64,000 nt of DNA, taken from contig NZ_UAUU01000002.1 of the NCBI RefSeq assembly GCF_900457465.1, positions 558,001-622,000 of the forward strand, written 5' to 3'. Below the pieces are notes generated by a model. The model made no database searches and was not told the DNA's origin. It was given only the letters and a program-made list of their open reading frames with translations. The DNA is from Sphingobacterium multivorum. Its GTDB lineage: Bacteria > Bacteroidota > Bacteroidia > Sphingobacteriales > Sphingobacteriaceae. Below are positions 57,230 to 64,000 of the stretch, in pieces; the stretch's first letter is position 1; each line of letters opens with the position of its first letter. A program made the position numbers and the translations under genes.

Positions 57230-58174
57230 ATGAAAAACATTAGTCTACTTCTGACACTTTGCTGCCTACTAGGAATCCAAATAGCACAGGCGCAGCAGAT
57301 CGAAGTTTCTAACTTAAAGAAACATATTTATTACCTCGCTGACGACAAAATGCAAGGACGAGGAACGGGCAGTAAGGAAGTCTTTAAAGCTGCAGATTAT
57401 ATTGAAAAGGAATTCAAAAAATACAAACTTGAGCCTAAAGGTGAAAAAGGCTACCGCCAATCCTTCAAAGCCAAAGTCTGGAAAGTAAAAGTTGCAGACA
57501 GCATTCGCAATGCAGATAATATCATTGGATTTCTTGACAATGGTGCCGACTTAACAGTTGTTATAGGCGCACATTACGATCACCTGGGAACAGGTCGTCA
57601 AGGAAGCTCAAAGGATTCTTTAGGAGTAGGCAAAATCCATAACGGAGCCGACGATAATGCCTCTGGTACCGCTGGTTTATTGGAGCTCGCACGTTACTTT
57701 AGCAGCAACAAGGAAAAAGAACCTTACAACCTATTATTTATCGCTTTCGGGGCAGAAGAATTGGGATTAGTAGGTTCCAAATATTTTACGGAACACCCTA
57801 CGCTCCCATTGGAGAAAATCACAGCCATGCTGAATATGGATATGATTGGCCGTTATAATCCAAGCAATGGCCTTGCTGTAATCGGCTATGGAACAAGCAG
57901 TCAATGGCCGGCTATATTCAAAGATGTTCAAGCACCTATAAAATTTAATCTTAGTAAGGATGGTAATGGCGGATCTGACCAAACTTCATTCTACAAAAAG
58001 AATATACCGGTGTTATTTTTCCATACTGGTGGACACCCAGACTACCATATGCCGACCGATGATGCCGATAAAATTGATTACAATGCTTTAAAAGCCATTT
58101 TAGATCTAGAAAAAACAGTGGTTGAAAATATCATGAAACAATCCAGTAAAATGGACTTTATATGGACCAACTAA
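57230..58174 (+). CDS. exported M28-family metallopeptidase (short form)
   Basis: The frame extends back to 57131 through the terminator, but the signal peptide (MKNISLLLTLCCLLGIQIAQAQ) places the start at the ATG at 57230, giving 314 residues. It has no PA insert, unlike the M28 protein at 28708. Metal and catalytic residues appear in VVIGAHYDHLG, GADDNASGTAG, GAEELGLVGS, MLNMDMIGRYN and HPDYHMPTDD. It is a likely periplasmic aminopeptidase. It stands alone between a terminator and a promoterless-looking gap. Confidence 0.9.
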   Translation: MKNISLLLTLCCLLGIQIAQAQQIEVSNLKKHIYYLADDKMQGRGTGSKEVFKAADYIEKEFKKYKLEPKGEKGYRQSFKAKVWKVKVADSIRNADNIIGFLDNGADLTVVIGAHYDHLGTGRQGSSKDSLGVGKIHNGADDNASGTAGLLELARYFSSNKEKEPYNLLFIAFGAEELGLVGSKYFTEHPTLPLEKITAMLNMDMIGRYNPSNGLAVIGYGTSSQWPAIFKDVQAPIKFNLSKDGNGGSDQTSFYKKNIPVLFFHTGGHPDYHMPTDDADKIDYNALKAILDLEKTVVENIMKQSSKMDFIWTN

Positions 58175-58356
58175 AACAAAAAAAGCGGATTTGTCTTTAA
58201 CAGCAAGTGATAATCTAGCTTTTTATATGCTCAAATGCTATAACAGAGATTAGTCAACGAGTTTGTAGACATACACGAATAAACTAAACAGCGCACTTAA
58301 GTCCCTGCAAACGAGTCTTTATAAACGGGTGCTTGGATATCATTTAATTATTGTTG

Positions 58357-59271
58357 ATGAAAAAAATACTAGTGACAGGATCCAATGGATTCCTCGGCCA
58401 AAAAGTCGTTGATTTACTTGCAAAAAATGACCAATATGATGTTGTTGCCATTTCGAAGGGTCCAAATCGCAACCCGAATCAAGTGAATTATACTTTCTAT
58501 CAAGTAGACCTATCGGATCGGGAAAAACTGACAGATTTTTTAGCTGCACAAACTTTTGATGCAATTGTACATACAGCAGCCATGACAAGTGTGGAAGCTT
58601 GTGAAGCAGATCAAGCCGTATGTCAATCGCTTAACGTCGATCTTGTGGCCTATCTTGCCTCCTATTGTACTACACATCAGACTCAACTGGTCCACTTATC
58701 TACGGACTTTGTATTTGATGGCAAAAAAAATACGCCTTATGATGAAACAGATCTCCCCAATCCACAAAGTGAATATGGGAAAAGTAAATATGCTTCCGAA
58801 CAAGTGCTTGCAAAATCGGGCTGTCATTATGCTATCCTTCGCACAATATTAGTCTATGGGATCAATGCTGACCCCAATCGTTCGAATCTCGTATTATGGG
58901 CCAAAAGTAAGTTGTCACAAAATGAACCTATAAAAGTAGTCAATGACCAATGGAGAATGCCTACCTTTGTGGATGATTTAGCTTATGCTTGCCAACTCGC
59001 TATTGACCGAGAAGCACAGGGAATATTTCATATTTCAGGAGCAGAGCTTATGTCGATCAATGAGGCTGTCTACAAAATTGCAGACTTCTGGCAACTAGAC
59101 AAAGGATTGATTTCGGAGATCAGCGCTGCCAGCATTGGACAGGCAGAAAACAGGCCACGGCAGACAGGCTTTGACCTGACTAGATCTAACGCTGAATTGG
59201 GTTATGTGCCGACGTCATTTACGGATGCTTTGGCAATCATAGATCATCAATTCAAAACGTTTGGACGATAA
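58357..59271 (+). CDS. RmlD-type NAD(P)-dependent sugar reductase (dTDP-4-dehydrorhamnose reductase family)
   Basis: This 304-residue extended SDR starts at the ATG at 58357. TTG codons at 58351 and 58354 are less likely starts. The Rossmann glycine motif is in KKILVTGSNGFLGQKV, the catalytic Tyr and Lys are in SEYGKSKYASEQV (YxxxK), and HLSTDFVFDG lies at the active site. Without other rml genes nearby, a role in dTDP-rhamnose synthesis is only a family inference. Other sugar or cofactor reductions are possible. It overlaps the next gene by 1 bp. Confidence 0.85.
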   Translation: MKKILVTGSNGFLGQKVVDLLAKNDQYDVVAISKGPNRNPNQVNYTFYQVDLSDREKLTDFLAAQTFDAIVHTAAMTSVEACEADQAVCQSLNVDLVAYLASYCTTHQTQLVHLSTDFVFDGKKNTPYDETDLPNPQSEYGKSKYASEQVLAKSGCHYAILRTILVYGINADPNRSNLVLWAKSKLSQNEPIKVVNDQWRMPTFVDDLAYACQLAIDREAQGIFHISGAELMSINEAVYKIADFWQLDKGLISEISAASIGQAENRPRQTGFDLTRSNAELGYVPTSFTDALAIIDHQFKTFGR

Positions 59272-59813
59272 TGACAAAAAATGATATGATAGAGAAATTT
59301 GCGCGAGAGTCATACACAGAGATGAACGAATTGGTATTACCCAACGATACCAATACATTTGGAAATTTGATGGGTGGCCGTTTATTGTATTGGATGGATA
59401 TCTGTTCGGCTATTGCTGCTCAAAAACACTGTAGCAATGTCGTCGTCACAGTATCTGTTGATAATGTATCTTTTAAGCGCTCTATTAAACTGGGTGAGGT
59501 CGTCACGATACAAGCTCAAGTAACACGTGCGTTTAATAGTTCTTTGGAAGTACGCATGGAAATTTTCGCATCTAATTTACCGGAAGGCACCCGTGTAAAA
59601 ACCAACGAAGCTTATTATACCTTTGTTGCTGTTGATGCGGATAACAACCCCAAAGCTGTGCCGGTACTAATTCCTGAAACAGACATAGAACACAAAGCTT
59701 ACGAAGATGCATTACAACGAAGAGAGCTGCGTCTTATTCTCGCGGGGAAATTAAAGCCTGAAAATGCAAAAAAATTAAAAGCGCTGGTTAGTCTTTTTAG
59801 CCAAAAGAATTAA
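59271..59813 (+). CDS. acyl-CoA thioesterase (hotdog fold)
   Basis: This 180-residue single-hotdog protein resembles the YciA/BACH-type thioesterases, which hydrolyse acyl-CoA. The core has NTFGNLMGGRLLYWMDICSAIAA, with an Asp in the catalytic region, and SVDNVSFKRSIKLGEVVTI. The C-terminal extra ~50 residues are helical (RRELRLILAGKLKPENAKK). The ATG overlaps the stop of the preceding RmlD-type gene, so the two are translationally coupled. A terminator follows at 59851. Confidence 0.88.
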   Translation: MTKNDMIEKFARESYTEMNELVLPNDTNTFGNLMGGRLLYWMDICSAIAAQKHCSNVVVTVSVDNVSFKRSIKLGEVVTIQAQVTRAFNSSLEVRMEIFASNLPEGTRVKTNEAYYTFVAVDADNNPKAVPVLIPETDIEHKAYEDALQRRELRLILAGKLKPENAKKLKALVSLFSQKN

Positions 59814-59850
59814 TACCTAATTTTTATGGCTTACATACCGTGCAAATAAT

Positions 59851-59886
59851 AAAAAAGGGAAAACAGCTTGTTTTCCCTTTTTTGTT
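59851..59886 (+). terminator. Rho-independent terminator after the thioesterase gene
   Basis: AAAAAAGGGAAAACA pairs with TGTTTTCCCTTTTTT around a short GCT loop. Confidence 0.92.
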
Positions 59887-59923
59887 ATATCCCCATACAC
59901 TGGGTTTATTTATTTGCGGTAGT

Positions 59924-60331
59924 TTACTCGTTACCGAGCGCTAAAATCCGATCAAACTCCTCCGGCTTCAAAGGCATCACAGACAGACGCCCCTGTCTGA
60001 CCAAAGCGATATCCTGCAACTGCGCATCAGCCTTAATGGTTTCCAACGTAACGGATTTCTTCAGCGTCTCTACAGGTGCCAGATCCACAACGACCCAACG
60101 CTCGTCATCTGTTGTCGGATCCTGATAAAATTCCTTGACGACTTTGGCCACGCCGACAACTTCTTTTCCTTCATTGCTATGGTAGAACAGGACCAAATCA
60201 CCTTCTTTCATAGCTTTGATATTATTCCTAGCTTGGTAATTACGAACACCATCCCAAAATGTACGGCCATCTTTATTAAATTGTTCCCAGCTATATTTAA
60301 ATGGTTCAGATTTTACTAAGAAGTATTGCAT
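59924..60331 (-). CDS. EVE-domain protein
   Basis: This 135-residue protein is one EVE (PUA-like) domain: MQYFLVKSEPFKYSWEQF at the start, WDGVRNYQARNNIKAMKEGDLVLFYHS, and EFYQDPTTDDERWVVVDLAP. EVE domains bind modified bases in DNA or RNA. Stand-alone forms of this length (thymocyte nuclear protein-1 type) are widespread and their role is not settled. The ATG at 60331 is chosen over a TTG at 60337. It lies after gldC on the minus strand, 27 bp apart. Confidence 0.9.
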   Translation of the reverse strand: MQYFLVKSEPFKYSWEQFNKDGRTFWDGVRNYQARNNIKAMKEGDLVLFYHSNEGKEVVGVAKVVKEFYQDPTTDDERWVVVDLAPVETLKKSVTLETIKADAQLQDIALVRQGRLSVMPLKPEEFDRILALGNE

Positions 60332-60358
60332 GGTCAAATTTCTGTTAAGCGTTTAAAA

Positions 60359-60709
60359 CTATTGTTGTGGCATTAAAACTTCCATTTTATCTGCAAAATG
60401 CGCACAGTAATCACGCAAGTCGCCAATAACCTTTTCTGCCATTGGATCACCGCCTGAAGAACGGATAAAGGAGTCGCCCAATGTTTGAAGTGTTTCATAG
60501 AAAAAACGTTTCATCTCATCGTAAGGCATATCTTTAGTCCAAAGATCGATACGCATTGAATTTTTATAATGTGAATCCCATAGGGCTAAAAACATGGCTT
60601 TTGCAGGTAATTCCTCTGCATTATTTCCATCTGTAGACGACCACATGATATTTTCAGGCACGTTGTTTTCATCTAACGCTACCTGTAATTTTATTTCAGC
60701 TTTTTTCAT
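60359..60709 (-). CDS. gldC: gliding motility protein GldC
   Basis: This 116-residue protein matches GldC: KAEIKLQVALDENNVPENIMW, then ALWDSHYKNSMRIDLWTKDMPYDEMKRF, and an acidic helical end. GldC was found by mutation in Flavobacterium gliding but is kept in many non-gliding Bacteroidetes, where its role is unknown. There are no other gld genes in the window. There is no signal peptide, so it is cytoplasmic. It lies upstream of the EVE gene on the same strand. Confidence 0.88.
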   Translation of the reverse strand: MKKAEIKLQVALDENNVPENIMWSSTDGNNAEELPAKAMFLALWDSHYKNSMRIDLWTKDMPYDEMKRFFYETLQTLGDSFIRSSGGDPMAEKVIGDLRDYCAHFADKMEVLMPQQ

Positions 60710-60814
60710 TTTAATATTATTGAGCTATTTTTATTGAGCTATGTTTTTTGAAACAGAGACTATATTTGTCATCGATTTACAACCTAACTCGTCTTTATTT
60801 TTAAATTTTACCTT

Positions 60815-61060
60815 TTACCCAAAGGTAACTTTAACAATTAAACTGGTGACACAAACGACTATCAAAAATGCCAATTGTAATAACCACATTTTTTTATTTG
60901 GCTTTACAAAGATCCTAAATACAATATCAATGACGGTCAATATCAACAACAATAGTATAAATGCACCCCATGTAAATAAGGCCTTTTCATCATTGGGGTT
61001 TTCCATAACAAACCAGGCAACAAGGCATGCACTAGCGATATTTAGTGGTGTAAAGCGCAC
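60815..61060 (-). CDS. small two-helix membrane protein
   Basis: This 81-residue protein has three hydrophobic segments: PLNIASACLVAWFVM, LFTWGAFILLLLILTVIDIVF and WLLQLAFLIVVCVTSLIV. The last two are confident membrane helices. It has no recognised family. It begins 6 bp after the stop of the helicase gene on the same strand, so it is probably co-transcribed with it. Confidence 0.65.
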   Translation of the reverse strand: MRFTPLNIASACLVAWFVMENPNDEKALFTWGAFILLLLILTVIDIVFRIFVKPNKKMWLLQLAFLIVVCVTSLIVKVTFG

Positions 61061-61066
61061 AATAAA

Positions 61067-62437
61067 TTAACGTTTTTTAAAATTACGATTTGCTCCCCCC
61101 GATTTTCCACCTGCAGATTTACTTTTACTTTTTGCTCTTGGTTTAAATCCCGAAGCTCGTTGTGCCTCGCGCACTTCTTTCTGTTTGATAACGTATTTTT
61201 TCTCGTGAAAAGCACCTTGGAAATCAGGATCATCTTTTCGCTTTTGATTATCAATCTCGCGCGCAATATCCTGTTTTTCATGAAAAGGTGTTTTCTCTAT
61301 AAAGACATCCTCTGGGAGTGCGTGCACAGGGATACTTTGCTTGATCAATTTTTCGATTTTGCGAACATAATATTTCTCGGCCTCATTACAGAACGTGATG
61401 GCGTCCCCCTCATTGAACGCTCGCCCGGTACGTCCAATACGATGTACGTAATCTTCAATAACAATAGGTACTTCAAAGTTGATCACATGGCTTACATTAG
61501 AAACATCAAGTCCTCGCGCCGCCACATCCGTTGCGACCAAAATCCGGATATTTCCTTCCTTAAATGCATTAATAGAGTTGATGCGTGTGTTCTGGCCTTT
61601 ATTGGCATGAATAACACGAACCTCATCTTTACCATATTTGCGTTCCAAAAAGTGGAAAACATTATCTGCTACCTGCTTTGTTTTACAGAAAACAATCAAT
61701 CGGCTAAACGCTTCATCATCTTTTAGGAGATGTTGAAGTAAATTCAATTTTGTCTTTTGGTTGGGAACGATATAGAGCGCCTGGCTTACCGTCTTCGCTG
61801 GTGTAGCTTGTTCGGACACTTCAATAACCGTCGGAAATGCTAAGAAATCGCCTGCAATTTTGCGGACAAGCTCACTCATTGTTGCTGAGAACAGTAAGTT
61901 CTGCCGTTTGCGTGGTACAATTTCAAGCACGCGATGGATCTTACTGATAAAGCCCATATCCATCATCTTATCGGCCTCATCTAAGACCAAAAATTTAAGT
62001 GACTTAACGCCAATATGTCCTTCCAGGTACAGGTCCAAAAATCGACCCGGAGTTGCAACGATAATATCCACTCCTTTTTCGAGTGCTTCTATTTGAGTTT
62101 TTGGCCCTAATCCACCATAAAGTACCACTGAACGCAAATCAAGATAAGTAGAAAACAGTTTAATATTTTCTTCGATTTGCATGGCCAATTCCCTCGTTGG
62201 TGTCAAAATCAACGCACGCGCATCATTTCCCTGAGCATATTTTAGCTTCATCAGCATGGGCAAAACGAACGCCGCCGTTTTTCCAGTTCCAGTCTGAGCG
62301 ATACCCATCACATCCTGACCGGCCAATATTGGCGTAATTGCCTTTTCCTGGATCTCTGTCGGTTGTTGATACCCCGCCTCCGCTATCGCATTTAAGATCT
62401 GTTTATTGAATTTAAAATTTTCAAATGATTGCTGCAT
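61067..62437 (-). CDS. DEAD-box RNA helicase
   Basis: This 456-residue ATP-dependent RNA helicase starts at the ATG at 62437 (MQQSFENFKF). The frame extends to 62497, but that would add an unrelated 20 residues. Motifs are Q-motif (GYQQPTEIQEKAI), I (AQTGTGKT), Ia (PTRELAMQ), II (DEAD in VLDEADKMMD), III (SATMS), IV-VI (RLIVFCKT, ATDVAARGLDV, HRIGRTGRA). The Lys- and Arg-rich C-tail (KSKSKSAGGKSGGANRNFKKR in part) is an RNA-binding extension of the RhlE/DeaD type. It is likely involved in ribosome or mRNA structure remodelling, especially in the cold. Confidence 0.95.
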   Translation of the reverse strand: MQQSFENFKFNKQILNAIAEAGYQQPTEIQEKAITPILAGQDVMGIAQTGTGKTAAFVLPMLMKLKYAQGNDARALILTPTRELAMQIEENIKLFSTYLDLRSVVLYGGLGPKTQIEALEKGVDIIVATPGRFLDLYLEGHIGVKSLKFLVLDEADKMMDMGFISKIHRVLEIVPRKRQNLLFSATMSELVRKIAGDFLAFPTVIEVSEQATPAKTVSQALYIVPNQKTKLNLLQHLLKDDEAFSRLIVFCKTKQVADNVFHFLERKYGKDEVRVIHANKGQNTRINSINAFKEGNIRILVATDVAARGLDVSNVSHVINFEVPIVIEDYVHRIGRTGRAFNEGDAITFCNEAEKYYVRKIEKLIKQSIPVHALPEDVFIEKTPFHEKQDIAREIDNQKRKDDPDFQGAFHEKKYVIKQKEVREAQRASGFKPRAKSKSKSAGGKSGGANRNFKKR

Positions 62438-62613
62438 CTTGCAAAGATAAGGAAAAGAGTCCATTTGACTTTCCTTGACAACCAATACGGTACACATTTA
62501 CTTTCAATTGACATAAAAATTGGCAAAAAGCATATTATAAAGTCTAATATTTTGGTTTTTAAGAGAATTAAAGCATTTTTGTACTGTATAAACAAACTTT
62601 TTATCAGGTTGAT

Positions 62614-64000
62614 ATGAAAAAATTATGGATGTGTTTGTTGTTCATCACAACAAGCTTTGCTGCATTTGCCGATGAGGGAATGTGGTTTTTAATGTATCTA
62701 AAGCGTCTGAATGAGTCAGATATGCAGAAAAAAGGACTTCGCTTAAGTGCCGAAGAAATCTACAGCATTAACCACTCGAGCTTAAAGGATGCAATCGTAC
62801 AATTCAATGGTGGCTGTACCGCTGAGATCGTTTCTGATCAAGGATTGGTATTCACCAACCATCACTGTGGATATGGTGCTATTGCAGAACTTTCTACACC
62901 AGAAAATGATCATTTAACAAATGGTTTTTGGGCCAAATCCAAAAATGAAGAGTTAAAACCTAAGTCTCTATCGGTTCGCTTTTTTGTGCGTATGGATGAT
63001 GTTTCAAAACGAATCTTAGGTTTGGTCAACAACAAAATGTCTGAAGATGAACGTAAAAAGATCATTGCTGCTGAGACTGCTAAAATCCAAAAGGAAAATA
63101 GCGAAAATGGCAAGTATGTGGTTGAAGTAAAATCGTTCTATCAAGGCAATGAGTACTATTATTTTGTATACCAAGATTACAATGACGTTCGGTTGGTGGG
63201 CACGCCTCCAAATAGCATCGGTAAATTTGGTGGTGATACCGATAACTGGGAATGGCCCCGTCATACCGGAGATTTCTCGATTTTCCGCGTATATGCTGAT
63301 AAAAATGGGAATCCCGCAGAGTATGCACAAGATAATGTTCCTTTGAAACCAAAACATTTCCTACCTGTCAGCTTAAAAGGTGTTCAAGAAGGAGATTTTG
63401 CAATGATCTTAGGATATCCAGGTCGCACCAATCGTTGGATGCCTTCTGGTGGCATCAACCAAAATGTTAAATTCGCTTACCCAGCTTGGGTAGAAGCTTC
63501 TAAAACAGGTATGGATGCCATGAAAAAATTCATGGACCAAGACCAGGCAGTCAAATTGAACTACGCTTCGAAATACTCTCAAGTAGCGAATTACTGGAAA
63601 AACCGTCAAGGAATGATTGACGCTTTGACATTACATAAAACGGCGGAAGCGAAAGCAAAAGACGAAGCTAAATTTGACAAATGGGCAAATAAAGCTGCTA
63701 ACAAAGCAGAGTACGGTGATGTCATCAAAACAATCAACGAATTTTATGCTTCGACAAACGAGAAAGCTAGACATGACAATTATTTAATGGGCATGCTGCG
63801 TTCTAGCGCAATGGCAGCGTTACCGTATACAATCGGATCCGGTTTAGAAGTTTATGCTGCTGGAGATGAAGCAAGAAGAAATGCTATTCTTCCTCGTTTA
63901 AAGTCGGCCATCGATGCAGGTTATGAAAAAATGTATATGCCGCTTGAAGAGCAGGTATTGATTGACGAATTGAATCTTTACGCTAAAAAAGCAGGAAATA
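62614..64000 (+). CDS. S46-family dipeptidyl-peptidase (DPP7/DPP11 type), C-terminus beyond the window
   Basis: This secreted serine peptidase starts at 62614 with a signal peptide (KLWMCLLFITTSFAAFA) and runs off the right edge. The visible 462 codons include the catalytic His region (VFTNHHCGYGAIAELS), the catalytic Asp region DTDNWEWPRHTGDFSIF, and the helical domain that covers the cleft. The catalytic Ser and the residue that separates DPP7 (broad hydrophobic) from DPP11 (Asp/Glu-specific) lie beyond the window. These enzymes release dipeptides in the periplasm of proteolytic Bacteroidetes. Confidence 0.93.
   Translation, partial: MKKLWMCLLFITTSFAAFADEGMWFLMYLKRLNESDMQKKGLRLSAEEIYSINHSSLKDAIVQFNGGCTAEIVSDQGLVFTNHHCGYGAIAELSTPENDHLTNGFWAKSKNEELKPKSLSVRFFVRMDDVSKRILGLVNNKMSEDERKKIIAAETAKIQKENSENGKYVVEVKSFYQGNEYYYFVYQDYNDVRLVGTPPNSIGKFGGDTDNWEWPRHTGDFSIFRVYADKNGNPAEYAQDNVPLKPKHFLPVSLKGVQEGDFAMILGYPGRTNRWMPSGGINQNVKFAYPAWVEASKTGMDAMKKFMDQDQAVKLNYASKYSQVANYWKNRQGMIDALTLHKTAEAKAKDEAKFDKWANKAANKAEYGDVIKTINEFYASTNEKARHDNYLMGMLRSSAMAALPYTIGSGLEVYAAGDEARRNAILPRLKSAIDAGYEKMYMPLEEQVLIDELNLYAKKAGN

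Noticed and set aside
1..64000. CRISPR arrays, prophage, rRNA or tRNA genes
   Set aside because: No regular spacer repeats, phage genes, rRNA stretches or cloverleaf structures were found on reading both strands. A tRNA scan could not be run.

Overview
The window looks like chromosome of a Bacteroidota bacterium, most likely Sphingobacteriaceae (Sphingobacterium or a close relative). Supporting signs are Bacteroidetes-type -7 boxes (TAnnTTTG) before several genes, a GldC homologue, bacillithiol synthase BshA, a NuoA with a long C-terminal tail, S46 and M28 secreted peptidases, and lipoproteins with short Bacteroidetes-style lipoboxes. The genus is inferred from protein character, not from a marker gene.

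Layout. (1) 1-19378 is a tandem cluster of about 800-residue FtsX/MacB-type ABC permeases: five with intact reading frames (the first cut by the window edge), one internally deleted, one with three frameshifts, one with one frameshift, and a 69-bp remnant of another. They are served by a single ATPase gene at 18656-19315. A divergent regulator pair (9756-10423 and 10551-10775) interrupts the cluster. Three transcription units here start with the same promoter architecture: two 16-bp palindromes (consensus TGTTCGATATCGAACA) 21-22 bp apart, then a sigma-54-like -24/-12 element (TGG-N9-TTG) about 62-65 bp downstream. No sigma-54 activator is encoded in the window. (2) 19413-22262: SirB1-type protein, a beta-propeller-like lipoprotein and queH. 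(3) 22365-27132: fatty-acid block yceD-rpmF-plsX-fabH-accB-accC. (4) 27209-31664: tatC, rpiB, an M28 peptidase and cbpA-cbpM. (5) 31688-36000, minus strand: a BlaI/M56 signalling unit with a lipoprotein, then arfB and a DUF1003 gene. (6) 36362-40089: bshA, pyrH, frr and a Tat-exported sugar-isomerase-like protein. (7) 40094-46730: two almost identical 1770-bp IS1182-type elements in opposite orientation around purE, purK, nuoB and nuoA. (8) 46758-51780, minus strand: ffh, a YugP-type protease, an ECF sigma factor and glyA. (9) 52066-59813, plus strand: iscA-like gene, ileS, a DksA-like gene, lspA, M28 peptidase, an RmlD-type reductase and an acyl-CoA thioesterase. (10) 59924-62437, minus strand: EVE protein, gldC, a small membrane protein and a DEAD-box helicase. 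(11) An S46 peptidase runs off the right edge.

Quality caveat. At least nine apparent frameshifts lie in or beside short homopolymers, including ones in ileS and fabH. Several of these 'broken' genes are therefore probably sequence errors rather than true pseudogenes. The internal deletion at 6334-7087 and the remnant at 15907-15975 are not explained that way and look real.
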